Source: an uncultured Clostridia bacterium (lineage in GTDB: Bacteria; Bacillota; Clostridia; Oscillospirales; Acutalibacteraceae). From it: a stretch of DNA of 64,000 nt. A program made the translations under genes and the position numbers. The notes beneath the pieces were generated by a model, which was given only the letters and a program-made list of their open reading frames with translations, was not told the origin of the DNA and did not search any database. Positions within the stretch are counted from its first letter, which is position 1. Each line of letters begins with the position of its first letter. The stretch is from contig CALZID010000005.1 in assembly GCA_945787805.1 (NCBI GenBank), forward strand, positions 1 through 64,000, written 5' to 3'. This document shows positions 24,376 to 33,920 of this stretch, in pieces.

Positions 24376-25644
24376 ATGTATAAAATTAAAAACCCTTATG
24401 AAAATGTGATTTCGCTTATTGAAAACGGAAAAAATCACTACAAAACCAATCTTCACACCCATTCAACTTACAGTGACGCTAACGACACTATGACGCAAAT
24501 GATAATGGGCTTTTATGATAACGATTTTGATATTGTAGCCTTTGCCGAGCACGGAATTTTAGGAAAGCCCTGGAATGAAGAGCCAACGCATATTCCCTTT
24601 TTTAATTTTCAGTATCTCTGGCACGGTAAACGCAGTTTTTTGACTGAAGAGCAGTATAGAGAGATTAAAGCGGGTACATATAAAACGGAGAAAAACACAA
24701 GAACAAAAGCCCGCGGACTTCAAGATGTGCCCGATGCCATTGAGTGCAATATGTTTACAATTATGAAAAACCATGTAAACGGATATTTCACCGATAACGC
24801 CTATGAAGGTGTGCAGGGACTTGAATTTGACTATGAAATTCCCCTTTCGCTTATTGAAAAAAGCGGCGGTATTTCACATATTAACCATCCCACCGACCTT
24901 TTACAAGCCCGGAAAAGACCTGAATGTGCGAAAGTCCCCGAAAACATTGAATTTTTTGCTGACCTTTTAAGAAAATATAAATCCTGTATGGGTATTGAAG
25001 TGCTCAATATGTATGATAAACCTAATCGCAGCGACAGAATTTTGTGGGATGAGCTTTTAAAAGCTTTAATTCCCGAAGGCAGAACGGTTTTAGGCTTTGC
25101 CAACAGCGATGCTCATCAGGTTGACCAGATTGATACTGCTTTTATGGATTTCATCTTACCCGAATATTCACTCTCTAATCTTCGCAGGTCTATGGAAAAA
25201 GGTGAGTTTTTTTCCGTTGCCCGTTATGCAAAAAATGAGTTGGGCGAAGATTTTAAGGGCGAGGGCCCTGTGCCGCAGGTTATCTCATTGAATGTCAATG
25301 AAAAAGAGCAAGAGATTTCACTTTGCGGTGTAAATTGCCATACAATAGAATGGATTGCGGACGGGGAAGTCATTCAATGCGATAAAACAGACGGTGACGG
25401 AAAAACCGTCAGCACAATAAAACTTTCTGACTATGACGATAAAATCAGTTGTTATGTCCGTGCGCAAATGCTCGGCAGGGGTGGAATTTGCTTAACTCAG
25501 GCATTTATTCTTGATGACGGAAATACAGAGAGATTTAAAAAAGAAGTTATGAAAAAAGAACTCACGGAGAAAGAAAAGAAAAAGAGAAAGTTCTATTCTA
25601 AAAAAATCGGCGTAATTTACGGAAAAATTACCAAAAAGATATAA
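24376..25644 (+). CDS. PHP-domain metal-dependent phosphoesterase-like protein
   Basis: A 422-residue protein. The four PHP metal motifs are in order: NLHTHSTYSD (H27, H29, D34), AFAEHG, HINHPTD and NSDAHQVD. The domain hydrolyses phosphoesters with up to three metal ions; the long region between motifs one and three is typical of the stand-alone secreted-sugar-linked group rather than of histidinol phosphatase. About 90 extra C-terminal residues look like a beta-sandwich plus a very basic tail (many Lys). GGGGAGA precedes ATG 24376. No signal peptide. It is divergent from the GPH symporter, hinting at a role with imported carbohydrate, but the substrate is not known. Confidence 0.82.
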   Translation: MYKIKNPYENVISLIENGKNHYKTNLHTHSTYSDANDTMTQMIMGFYDNDFDIVAFAEHGILGKPWNEEPTHIPFFNFQYLWHGKRSFLTEEQYREIKAGTYKTEKNTRTKARGLQDVPDAIECNMFTIMKNHVNGYFTDNAYEGVQGLEFDYEIPLSLIEKSGGISHINHPTDLLQARKRPECAKVPENIEFFADLLRKYKSCMGIEVLNMYDKPNRSDRILWDELLKALIPEGRTVLGFANSDAHQVDQIDTAFMDFILPEYSLSNLRRSMEKGEFFSVARYAKNELGEDFKGEGPVPQVISLNVNEKEQEISLCGVNCHTIEWIADGEVIQCDKTDGDGKTVSTIKLSDYDDKISCYVRAQMLGRGGICLTQAFILDDGNTERFKKEVMKKELTEKEKKKRKFYSKKIGVIYGKITKKI

Positions 25645-25655
25645 TCTTAAATTAT

Positions 25656-25702
25656 ACAGCGATTTGTATTGATAAAACTCTTTACAAATCGCTGCTTTTT
25701 TA
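25656..25702 (+). terminator. terminator after the PHP-domain gene
   Basis: CAGCGATTTGTA pairs with ACAAATCGCTG across a 15-nt loop, then a T run. Confidence 0.85.
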
Positions 25703-25766
25703 TTACAATATAATGGTATATTTATATAGTGGGGTAGTATTCCGCACAGAAAGAAGGATGAATGAA

Positions 25767-27293
25767 ATGACAACGGCACAATTTCTTATCATCGGCACAA
25801 TAGTTATCTATTTGCTCGGTATGGTTTTAATCGGTGCATCATTTTCAAAGAAAAACAAAAGTACTGACGATTTTTATCTCGGCGGCAGAAAGTTAGGTCC
25901 GTTAGTTACCGCTATGAGCGCAGAGGCTTCCGACATGAGCAGCTGGCTTCTTATGGGACTTCCGGGCGTTGCTCTCGTAGCAGGTCTTGCAGAAGCGACT
26001 TGGACTGCAATAGGTCTCGGTATCGGTACTTGGGTTAACTGGCTTATTGTTGCAAAAAGAATAAGAACATATTCACAAAAAATAGATGCAGTTACAATTC
26101 CTGAATTTTTCTCAAAAAGATTCGGTGATAAAAAGAATTTATTGTCACTTATTGCAGGTCTTGTAATTATCGTGTTCTTCGTTCCGTACACCGCATCGGG
26201 CTTTAATGCTTGCGGAACACTTTTTTCAAGCCTTTTCGGTGTTGATTATTTTACCGCAATGATGTTCAGCGCAGTTGTTATTGTGGCATATACCACAATG
26301 GGCGGCTTTCTTGCCGCGTCAACAACTGACCTTATTCAGTCAATCGTTATGACAATCGCACTTATAGTTGTTGTAGGATTCGGTATCAACTATGCAGGCG
26401 GCTGGGATAATGTTGTTGCAAACGCAAACTCAATGCCGGGCTTCCTTGAACTTTTCAATACATATGATGCAAGTGCAAAGGCAAGCAAAGATTACAGCGC
26501 TCTCACAATAGCATCAACACTTGCGTGGGGACTCGGCTATTTCGGTATGCCTCATATTCTTTTAAGATTTATGGCTATCGGTGATAAAAACAAATTAAAG
26601 ACTTCAAGAAGAATTGCTACTGTATGGGTATTTATTTCAATGGCAGTTGCAATTCTTATAGGTGTTATCGGCTCTGCGGCAGTTGCAAACGGTACAGTTG
26701 CACTTGACAATGCAAATTCACAGAGAATTATTATTGAGTTTTCAAAACTTATCAGCGGTCACGGTGCATTGTTCGCAATTCTTGCAGGCGTAATTCTTGC
26801 AGGTATTCTTGCGGCTACAATGTCAACATCCGACTCGCAGCTTCTTGCGGCAGCGTCAGCGGTTTCACAGAATGTTGTTCAAGAATTCTTCGGCAAAAAG
26901 CTTTCACAGAAAACTTCTATGATTGTCGCCCGTGTAACGGTTGTTGTTATTGCAATCGTCGGCGTTATCTGGGCAAAAGACGAAGGCTCTGTTTTTGAAA
27001 TTGTATCTTTTGCTTGGGCAGGCTTCGGCGCAGCATTCGGTCCCGTAATTCTTTTCGGACTTTTCTGGAAACGCACAAACAAATGGGGCGCACTTGCCGG
27101 TATGGTTGTAGGCGGCGTTATGATTTTTGTATGGAAATATGTAATCGCAACTCTCGGCGGTGTGTTCGCAATCTATGAGCTTCTTCCCGCTTTCATTCTT
27201 GCTTCCCTTGCAATTGTGATTGTGTCACTTATCACAAAAGCACCCGAAAAAGAAATTGTTGATACTTTTGAAGAAGTAAAAGCAAGTAAATAA
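25767..27293 (+). CDS. putP: sodium/proline symporter (SSS family)
   Basis: A 508-residue protein with about 13 helices that imports proline with Na+. FYLGGRKLGP at the N-terminus, SAEASDMSSWLLMGLPG (Na+ site on helix 2) and GLGIGTWVNW are typical PutP stretches, and the later TMSTSDSQLL carries the conserved Ser pair of the Na+ site. ATG 25767 is nine bases from AAGAAGG; ATG 25758 is too close to it. The gene has its own upstream terminator and is followed by glyQS after 45 bp. Other SSS substrates are possible, but the match to PutP is close. Confidence 0.92.
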   Translation: MTTAQFLIIGTIVIYLLGMVLIGASFSKKNKSTDDFYLGGRKLGPLVTAMSAEASDMSSWLLMGLPGVALVAGLAEATWTAIGLGIGTWVNWLIVAKRIRTYSQKIDAVTIPEFFSKRFGDKKNLLSLIAGLVIIVFFVPYTASGFNACGTLFSSLFGVDYFTAMMFSAVVIVAYTTMGGFLAASTTDLIQSIVMTIALIVVVGFGINYAGGWDNVVANANSMPGFLELFNTYDASAKASKDYSALTIASTLAWGLGYFGMPHILLRFMAIGDKNKLKTSRRIATVWVFISMAVAILIGVIGSAAVANGTVALDNANSQRIIIEFSKLISGHGALFAILAGVILAGILAATMSTSDSQLLAAASAVSQNVVQEFFGKKLSQKTSMIVARVTVVVIAIVGVIWAKDEGSVFEIVSFAWAGFGAAFGPVILFGLFWKRTNKWGALAGMVVGGVMIFVWKYVIATLGGVFAIYELLPAFILASLAIVIVSLITKAPEKEIVDTFEEVKASK

Positions 27294-27338
27294 GACTAAT
27301 CAAATAAAGAAAATATATCAAAGGACGGAAAATCATTT

Positions 27339-28739
27339 ATGATTAACACAGAAAAAACACTTGAAAAACTTGTTGCTCTTTCAAAGGGCAGAGGTTTTGT
27401 CTATGCGGGCAGCGAAATCTACGGCGGACTTGCAAATACTTGGGACTACGGTCCTTTAGGTGTTGAGCTTAAAGAAAACATCAAAAAGGCTTGGAGAAAA
27501 AAGTTTATTCAAGAAAACAAATATAATGTAGGTCTTGATTCGGCAATTCTTATGAATCCGCAAACTTGGGTAGCCTCCGGTCACTTGGGCGGCTTTTCAG
27601 ATCCGCTTATGGACTGCTGTCAGTGTAAAACAAGACACAGAGCAGATAATCTTATCGAAAACTTTGACGGAACGAATGTTGCAGGCTGGTCAAACGAAAA
27701 AATGGCTGACTATATTAAAGAACATTCAATTCCCTGTCCCGATTGCGGTGCACACAATTTCACAGATATTCGTCAGTTCAACCTTATGTTTAAGACATTC
27801 CAGGGCGTTACGGAAGATTCAACTGCCGAGATTTATCTTCGTCCCGAAACCGCACAGGGAATTTTCGTAAACTTTGCAAATGTTCAGAGAACAACAAGAA
27901 GAAAAATACCCTTTGGTGTTGCACAAATCGGTAAATCCTTCCGTAACGAAATCACTCCCGGTAAATTTATCTTCCGTGTTCGTGAATTTGAACAGATGGA
28001 GCTTGAATTTTTCTGCAAACCCGGAACTGACCTTGAATGGTTTGATTATTGGAGAAGCTTCTGCCGTGACTGGCTCTATTCTCTCGGTATGAAGCCTGAA
28101 AATCTTCGTCTTCGTGACCATGACCCCGAGGAGCTCTGCTTCTATTCAAAGGCTACAACGGACTTTGAATATCTCTTCCCGTTCGGCTGGGGCGAGCTTT
28201 GGGGTATTGCCGACAGAACCGATTATGACTTAACACAGCATATCAATACAAGCGGCAAATCTATGGAATATTTTGACCCCACAACCAATGAGAAATATAT
28301 TCCTTATGTTATTGAGCCGTCTTTGGGTGTTGAGCGTCTTTTCTTAGCACTTCTCACAGAAGCTTATGATGAAGAAGTTGTTGATGCAGAGAAAAACGAT
28401 ACTCGTGTTGTTATGCATTTTCACCCGGCAATCGCACCCGTTAAAGCGGCAATTCTTCCGCTTTCAAAGAAGCTGGGCGACAAAGCAGACGAAATTTATA
28501 CAATGCTTTCAAAATATTTCAATGTAGAATATGACGATGCAGGCTCAATCGGCAAGAGATACCGCCGTCAGGACGAAATCGGCACACCGTTCTGTATTAC
28601 TGTTGACTTCCAGACGGTGGGCGACGAAGAAACACCCGCCGATAACTGCGTAACAGTTCGTGACAGAGATACAATGGAACAGATAAGAATGCCTATCAGT
28701 GAGCTTGTTGCATATATTAACGGAAAAATGGAGTTCTAA
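27339..28739 (+). CDS. glyQS: glycyl-tRNA synthetase, single-chain alpha2 type
   Basis: A 466-residue class II synthetase that charges tRNA-Gly, here of the dimeric type also found in archaea and eukaryotes rather than the alpha2beta2 GlyQ/GlyS form. [20 protein letters not shown] opens the protein; motif 2 is [21 protein letters not shown], motif 3 is [15 protein letters not shown] zinc-binding insertion has [12 protein letters not shown] and CPDCGAHN. The C-terminal anticodon-binding domain starts around residue 360. Ribosome site AAGGACGG. The 45-bp gap upstream is too short for a T-box leader. It is 3 bp ahead of the lipid kinase gene. Confidence 0.97.
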   Translation: MINTEKTLEKLVALSKGRGFVYAGSEIYGGLANTWDYGPLGVELKENIKKAWRKKFIQENKYNVGLDSAILMNPQTWVASGHLGGFSDPLMDCCQCKTRHRADNLIENFDGTNVAGWSNEKMADYIKEHSIPCPDCGAHNFTDIRQFNLMFKTFQGVTEDSTAEIYLRPETAQGIFVNFANVQRTTRRKIPFGVAQIGKSFRNEITPGKFIFRVREFEQMELEFFCKPGTDLEWFDYWRSFCRDWLYSLGMKPENLRLRDHDPEELCFYSKATTDFEYLFPFGWGELWGIADRTDYDLTQHINTSGKSMEYFDPTTNEKYIPYVIEPSLGVERLFLALLTEAYDEEVVDAEKNDTRVVMHFHPAIAPVKAAILPLSKKLGDKADEIYTMLSKYFNVEYDDAGSIGKRYRRQDEIGTPFCITVDFQTVGDEETPADNCVTVRDRDTMEQIRMPISELVAYINGKMEF

Positions 28740-28742
28740 AAT

Positions 28743-29645
28743 ATGAGTAAAAAGATTTTACTTATCGTAAACCCTACCGCAGGCAAACGAAAAGCAACCG
28801 ACTATTTACCGCAAATTGTGGGCAAGCTTGAAAAAGCAGGCTTTGAAACAGAAACACGCTACACAGAGATTGATAAAAATGCTACTGCCATTACATTGGA
28901 ATACGGCAAGGGTAATGACATCATAGTTTGTGTCGGCGGTGACGGAACACTCAAAGAAACCATCTGCGGTGTAATGGAGTTAAAGCTTGACTGTAAAATC
29001 GGTTATATTCCCACAGGAACAACAAACGATTTTGCCCATTCGTTCAATATTCCCACAGATGCGTTAAAGGCAATTGACACTGTTATAGACGGCAAAGAGC
29101 TTAAAGTCGATATAGGTGATTTTAACGGAATTGACCGATTTGTCTATGTCTCTTGCTTCGGTAATTTCTGCGATGTTTCTTACAAGGCACAACAGAGTCT
29201 TAAAAATAAAATAGGACGCGGCGCTTATTATTGGGAAACTGTTAAAGAGCTTCACAAAATAAAAGGTTTTAAAGCGACAGTTGAATGTGATGACGGCGAA
29301 GTTTTTGAAGGCAAATTCTTCTATGGCGGTGTGTCTAACTCATACTCCGTAGCGGGCTTTCCCGTGCTGAAAAAAGCGGGAGTTGAATTTGATGACGGAT
29401 ATCACGAATTAGCGCTTATCAAAATGCCCCAAAGTCCTGCCGAGCTTTATGGAATACTAAAAGATATGTTTGTTACAAGAAATGTTTTGGAAAATGAAAG
29501 CATTGTAGTGAAAAAGGGGAAGAATTTTAAATTCTGTTTTGACAGTGAAGTTGACTGGACTCTTGACGGTGAAAAAGGTGGCAAACATAAGTTTGTGGAA
29601 ATTGACACAAAAGAAAATGCCGTTACAATTTTAGTTGGCTGTTAA
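28743..29645 (+). CDS. diacylglycerol kinase-family lipid kinase (DgkB/YegS type)
   Basis: A 300-residue soluble lipid kinase. LLIVNPTAGKRKA is the nucleotide-binding N-terminal motif, CVGGDGTLKET (GGDGT at 65-69) the catalytic loop and YIPTGTTNDFAHSF the third signature. The family phosphorylates diacylglycerol or related lipids, in Firmicutes feeding DAG from wall polymer synthesis back into phospholipid. The C-terminal beta-sandwich ends with LDGEKGGKHK. It starts 3 bp after glyQS and a terminator follows, so these two share a transcript. Confidence 0.92.
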   Translation: MSKKILLIVNPTAGKRKATDYLPQIVGKLEKAGFETETRYTEIDKNATAITLEYGKGNDIIVCVGGDGTLKETICGVMELKLDCKIGYIPTGTTNDFAHSFNIPTDALKAIDTVIDGKELKVDIGDFNGIDRFVYVSCFGNFCDVSYKAQQSLKNKIGRGAYYWETVKELHKIKGFKATVECDDGEVFEGKFFYGGVSNSYSVAGFPVLKKAGVEFDDGYHELALIKMPQSPAELYGILKDMFVTRNVLENESIVVKKGKNFKFCFDSEVDWTLDGEKGGKHKFVEIDTKENAVTILVGC

Positions 29646-29650
29646 AATTC

Positions 29651-29678
29651 GTCTGCACAAAATCTGTGCAGACTTTTT
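29651..29678 (+). terminator. terminator between the lipid kinase gene and nrdG
   Basis: GTCTGCACA pairs with TGTGCAGAC around AAATC, followed by TTTTTAT. Confidence 0.9.
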
Positions 29679-29702
29679 ATACAATATATAGGAGTAGATT
29701 AT

Positions 29703-30392
29703 ATGCTTATTAAAGGCTTGCAAAAATTAACACTTTTGGATTTCCCCGGCAAAACCGCTTGTACCGTTTTTACCGCCGGGTGTAATTTTCGCTGTCCTTT
29801 TTGTCATAATGCGTCACTCGTAACCGATATTGATGACGGGAGAATAAGCGAAGAAGAATTTTTTAGCTTTCTCTCTAAAAGACAGGGAATTCTCGACGGT
29901 GTTGCCATTACCGGCGGTGAGCCCACTCTTCAACCGGATTTAACAGATTTTCTCAAGAAAATCAAGGATATGGGTTACAGCATTAAGCTTGATACCAACG
30001 GATACCGTCCACAAGTGCTTAAAGATGTGGTAAACAACGGTCTTGTGGATTATGTTGCCATGGATATTAAAAATTCAAAAGAGAAATATGCTTTGACTTG
30101 CGGATTAGACAGTATGGATATGGAAAAAATAGAAGAAAGTATCGAGTTTTTAATGAGCGGCAAGGTGGATTATGAATTCCGCACAACCGTCGTAAAAGAA
30201 TTGCACAACGAAGACGATATACAAGATATTGTGTCTTGGATTAAAGGCGCTGAAAAATATTATTTGCAGGGCTTTAAAGATTCGGGTGACTTAATCGGTA
30301 CAGGATACAGCGGATATGACAAAAATACGCTTCAAAAACTGTTTAATATTGCCAAAAATAATTTTAAAACCGTAGAATTACGCGGAATTTAA
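29703..30392 (+). CDS. nrdG: anaerobic ribonucleotide reductase activating protein
   Basis: A 229-residue radical SAM enzyme of the activase type. The cluster motif is C27-x3-C31-x2-C34 (CNFRCPFC), with LLDFPGKTACTVFTAG before it, and AITGGEPTLQ as the GGE motif for SAM. NrdG makes the glycyl radical on NrdD. It comes immediately before nrdD but is separated by 122 bp holding the NrdR-type promoter, so the two have separate signals; the reverse order (nrdD then nrdG) is more usual. AGGAG precedes ATG. The sequence is of the longer, COG1180-like NrdG type found in clostridia. Confidence 0.9.
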   Translation: MLIKGLQKLTLLDFPGKTACTVFTAGCNFRCPFCHNASLVTDIDDGRISEEEFFSFLSKRQGILDGVAITGGEPTLQPDLTDFLKKIKDMGYSIKLDTNGYRPQVLKDVVNNGLVDYVAMDIKNSKEKYALTCGLDSMDMEKIEESIEFLMSGKVDYEFRTTVVKELHNEDDIQDIVSWIKGAEKYYLQGFKDSGDLIGTGYSGYDKNTLQKLFNIAKNNFKTVELRGI

Positions 30393-30424
30393 TACATTAT
30401 CTTGTGTTAGAAAAATAAAAAAAT

Positions 30425-30476
30425 CACAATATATTGTGTTTGTCCTATTGACAAGCACAATATTTTTTTATATAAT
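30425..30476 (+). promoter_or_regulatory. nrdD promoter with two NrdR-like boxes
   Basis: The palindrome CACAATATATTGTG (30425-30438) and a second CACAATAT copy beginning at 30456 start exactly 31 bp apart, the three-helix-turn spacing known for NrdR box pairs. The second box lies in the 17-bp spacer of a perfect promoter, TTGACA (30448-30453) and TATAAT (30471-30476), so NrdR bound there would block polymerase. Confidence 0.8.
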
Positions 30477-30514
30477 TGTAAACGATCCGAAAAATTTCAA
30501 AGGGGGACGCATTT

Positions 30515-32890
30515 ATGTATAATGTAATTAAAAGAGACGGCAAAATTGCAGAGTTTGATTTAAGCAAAATCTCAGAAGCTATCAAACTTGCATTTGACGC
30601 TCAGGAAATCGAGTACAATGACAATATTATCGACTTTTTAGCACTTAAAGTTACTGCTGACTTCGCTTCAAAGATTAAAGACCACAAAATTGCGGTTGAA
30701 GATATTCAAGACAGTGTTGAATCGGTTCTTGTTCAGGCAGGTTACGGTGAAGTTGCAAAAGCATATATCCTTTACCGTCGTCAAAGAGAAAAAGTTCGTA
30801 ACATTAACGCAACAATGGTTGACTATAAGGCAATCATTGATAACTATCTCAATGTCAACGACTGGCGTGTTAAAGAAAACTCAACGGTTACATATTCGGT
30901 GGGCGGCTTGATTCTCTCAAACTCAGGCGCCATTACCGCAAACTATTGGCTTTCGGAAATCTATGATGATGAAATCGGCACTGCTCACAGAAATGCCGAT
31001 ATTCACATTCACGACCTTTCAATGCTTACAGGCTACTGCGCAGGTTGGTCACTCAAACAGCTTATTCAAGAAGGCCTTGGCGGTGTTCCGGGCAAAATCA
31101 CATCTGCTCCCGCAGCTCACCTTTCAACACTCTGCAACCAGATGGTAAACTTCCTTGGAATTATGCAGAACGAATGGGCGGGTGCTCAGGCATTCTCATC
31201 ATTTGATACATATCTTGCTCCTTTTGTTAAGGTTGATAACCTTTCATATAAAGAAGTTAAACAGTGCATTCAGTCATTCATTTACGGTGTTAACACTCCT
31301 TCTCGTTGGGGTACACAGTCACCGTTCACAAACATCACTCTTGACTGGACAGTTCCTAACGACCTTGCAGAGCTTAACTGTATTGTGGGCGGCAAGGAGA
31401 TGGACTTCAAATATAAAGACTGTAAGGCTGAAATGGATATGGTCAACAAGGCTTTCATCGAAGTTATGGTTGAAGGCGACGCTAACGGTCGCGGTTTCCA
31501 ATATCCCATTCCGACTTATTCAATTACCCGTGATTTTGACTGGTCAGAATCAGAGAATAACAAGCTTCTCTTTGAAATGACCGCAAAATACGGCACACCG
31601 TATTTCTCAAACTATATCAACAGTGATATGGAACCCAGCGATGTTCGTTCAATGTGCTGCCGTCTTCGTCTTGACCTTCGTGAGCTTCGCAAAAAGTCCG
31701 GCGGTTTCTTCGGCAGCGGCGAATCAACAGGCTCTGTGGGCGTTGTTACAATCAACTTGCCGAGAATTGCTTATCTCGCAAAGGACGAAGCCGATTTCTA
31801 TGCCCGTCTTGATAAGATGATGGATATTTCTGCCCGTTCACTTAAAGTTAAGCGTGATGTTATCACAAAGCTTCTCGACGCAGGCCTTTATCCATACACA
31901 AAGAGATATTTGGGCACATTCAACAATCACTTCTCAACAATCGGTATTGTCGGTATGAATGAAGCAGGTCTTAATGCAAAATGGATTCGTGCAGATATGA
32001 CAAACGAAAAGACGCAGAAGTTTGCAAAAGATGTTCTCAATCATATGAGAGAAAGACTTTCGGATTATCAGGTTCAGTATGGCGACCTTTACAACCTTGA
32101 AGCAACTCCTGCCGAGTCAACGGCATTCCGTCTTGCAAAGCACGACCTTAAATATTATCCCGATATCATTACAGCGGGCTGTGAAAAGAATCAAACACCT
32201 TATTACACAAACAGCTCACACCTTCCTGTCGGCTATACTCAAGATATTTTTGAAGCACTTGATATGCAAGACGAGCTTCACACACTCTACACATCGGGTA
32301 CTGTTTTCCACGCATTCCTTGGTGAAAAGCTTCCCGACTGGAAATCATGCGCAAACCTTGTCAGAAAGATTGCATCAAATTACAGACTTCCTTACTATTC
32401 AATTTCTCCCACATATTCTGTATGTAAAACTCACGGATACATTGTAGGTGAAGCATTTACTTGTCCCGAATGCGGAGAAGAAGCAGAGGTTTATTCAAGA
32501 ATTACCGGTTACTACCGTCCCGTTAAGAACTGGAATGACGGTAAAGCTCAAGAATACAAAGACAGAAAAGTTTATGATGTGAATAATTCTACAGAGCCGC
32601 ATAATACCGCAAAAACAGAGTGCGCTTGCGAAACAAAGGCAGAGGTAGAATCAGAAGACAAGATTATTCTTTTCGCAACAAGAACTTGCCCAAACTGTAA
32701 GATGGCGGTTCAATTCCTTAATAAAGCGGGAATTGAATTTGAAGAAATCTTTGCCGACGAAAATGCAGATATGGCTAACAAGTTTGAAATTCGTCAAGCA
32801 CCGACTCTTGTTGTAATTAAAGGCGGTATTGCAGAAAAGATTGTAAATCTTTCAAATATTAAAGGTTTCATTGAAAACTACAATAAATAA
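30515..32890 (+). CDS. nrdD: anaerobic ribonucleoside-triphosphate reductase with C-terminal redoxin domain
   Basis: A 791-residue protein that makes dNTPs in anaerobes using a glycyl radical. Residues 3-92 are an ATP-cone for allosteric control (VIKRDGKIAEFDLSKI). The reductase core follows to about 690. The radical glycine is G665 in RITGYYRP, and the structural zinc site is C637-x2-H640 and C650-x2-C653, with His where the first pair usually has a second Cys. Residues about 712-791 form a glutaredoxin/thioredoxin-like domain with CPNC (C725, C728) and a cis-Pro (APTLV). Most characterised NrdD enzymes use formate, but redoxin-dependent types are established; the fused domain plus trxB 12 bp downstream argues for the latter. 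GGGGGAC precedes ATG. Confidence 0.95.
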   Translation: MYNVIKRDGKIAEFDLSKISEAIKLAFDAQEIEYNDNIIDFLALKVTADFASKIKDHKIAVEDIQDSVESVLVQAGYGEVAKAYILYRRQREKVRNINATMVDYKAIIDNYLNVNDWRVKENSTVTYSVGGLILSNSGAITANYWLSEIYDDEIGTAHRNADIHIHDLSMLTGYCAGWSLKQLIQEGLGGVPGKITSAPAAHLSTLCNQMVNFLGIMQNEWAGAQAFSSFDTYLAPFVKVDNLSYKEVKQCIQSFIYGVNTPSRWGTQSPFTNITLDWTVPNDLAELNCIVGGKEMDFKYKDCKAEMDMVNKAFIEVMVEGDANGRGFQYPIPTYSITRDFDWSESENNKLLFEMTAKYGTPYFSNYINSDMEPSDVRSMCCRLRLDLRELRKKSGGFFGSGESTGSVGVVTINLPRIAYLAKDEADFYARLDKMMDISARSLKVKRDVITKLLDAGLYPYTKRYLGTFNNHFSTIGIVGMNEAGLNAKWIRADMTNEKTQKFAKDVLNHMRERLSDYQVQYGDLYNLEATPAESTAFRLAKHDLKYYPDIITAGCEKNQTPYYTNSSHLPVGYTQDIFEALDMQDELHTLYTSGTVFHAFLGEKLPDWKSCANLVRKIASNYRLPYYSISPTYSVCKTHGYIVGEAFTCPECGEEAEVYSRITGYYRPVKNWNDGKAQEYKDRKVYDVNNSTEPHNTAKTECACETKAEVESEDKIILFATRTCPNCKMAVQFLNKAGIEFEEIFADENADMANKFEIRQAPTLVVIKGGIAEKIVNLSNIKGFIENYNK

Positions 32891-32902
32891 GGAGTTTTCA
32901 TA

Positions 32903-33814
32903 ATGTACGATATAATCGTTGTGGGTGCAGGCCCTGCGGGGCTGACTGCCGCACTGTATGCCAGAAGAGCAGAAAAAACTGTACTCGTTATTGAAAAATC
33001 AACCTTCGGCGGTCAAATCACACATTCACCGAGAGTTGAGAATTACCCGGGTTTTGCTGTTATGAGCGGCGTTGAATTTGCCGATAAGCTCATTGAACAA
33101 GTGTTAAATCAGGGCGCTGAAATCGAAATGGACTGTGTTACCGGTATTTCAGGTAACACAGGGGATTTTACCGTTTCTTGTGAAAGCAATGAATTCAAAG
33201 CCAAAACGGTAATCATTGCAACGGGCTCACATCACAGACAGTTGGGGCTGCCCAAAGAAAACGATTTTACCGGTGAAGGCATTTCATATTGTGCAGTTTG
33301 CGACGGTGCGTTTTACAGAAACCGAACCGTTGCGATTGTGGGCGGCGGAAATACCGCTTTGCAAGAAGCAGTAATGCTTTCCGATATTTGCACAAAGGTA
33401 TATGTTGTTCAGAATCTCGACTTTCTCACAGGTGAACAGGCTCTTCAAAATTCTGTAAACGAAAAAGAAAATATCGAAGTAATTCTCGGTACGACTGTTT
33501 CGGAAATTCTCGGGGACGAAGAGTTTCAAGGTCTGGCGCTTGATACAAAAGGCAAAAGAAAAGAGCTTTTGGTTGACGGTGTGTTTGTTGCAATCGGTCA
33601 GCAGCCCGAAAACGAACCGTTCAAGGAGTTGGTTAAGCTCAATGATTACGGCTATGTAATCTCGGGTGAAGACTGCTTGCCCGAAACAAATGAAGCGGGA
33701 ATTTTTGTGGCGGGTGACTGCCGAACAAAATCAATTCGTCAAGTCACAACCGCAACGGCGGACGGTGCAGTTGCAGCACTTGCGGCTTGCAGAATTGTAG
33801 ATTCTTTAAAATAA
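32903..33814 (+). CDS. trxB: thioredoxin reductase-like flavoprotein without the NADPH-phosphate motif
   Basis: A 303-residue FAD enzyme of the low-molecular-weight thioredoxin reductase type. AGPAGLTAALYARRA binds FAD, CAVCDGAF holds the redox pair C130/C133, IVGGGNTALQEA is the second dinucleotide loop, and GIFVAGDCRTKSIRQVTTA is the C-terminal FAD motif. Where the E. coli enzyme has HRRxxxR to grip the NADPH phosphate, this one reads VVQNLDFLTGEQ. NADPH use is therefore doubtful; NADH or ferredoxin are options. It lies 12 bp after nrdD in the same transcript and is the likely electron donor to the redoxin domain of NrdD. Confidence 0.88.
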   Translation: MYDIIVVGAGPAGLTAALYARRAEKTVLVIEKSTFGGQITHSPRVENYPGFAVMSGVEFADKLIEQVLNQGAEIEMDCVTGISGNTGDFTVSCESNEFKAKTVIIATGSHHRQLGLPKENDFTGEGISYCAVCDGAFYRNRTVAIVGGGNTALQEAVMLSDICTKVYVVQNLDFLTGEQALQNSVNEKENIEVILGTTVSEILGDEEFQGLALDTKGKRKELLVDGVFVAIGQQPENEPFKELVKLNDYGYVISGEDCLPETNEAGIFVAGDCRTKSIRQVTTATADGAVAALAACRIVDSLK

Positions 33815-33820
33815 ACAAAA

Positions 33821-33859
33821 TTGGCTGTAAAAGACTTTCGCTTTTGCAGCCGATTTTTT
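33821..33859 (+). terminator. terminator of the nrdD-trxB operon
   Basis: TTGGCTG(T)AAAAG pairs with CTTTTGCAGCCGA, then a T run. Confidence 0.85.
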
Positions 33860-33920
33860 CTTAAATTGACAAAGGATTTGCAAAATGATATATTTGTAAT
33901 AGTATTTTTTTTAAAAGAGT

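Noticed and set aside
27294..27338. T-box leader for glyQS
   Set aside because: The 45-bp gap to putP is too short and holds no T-box sequence.
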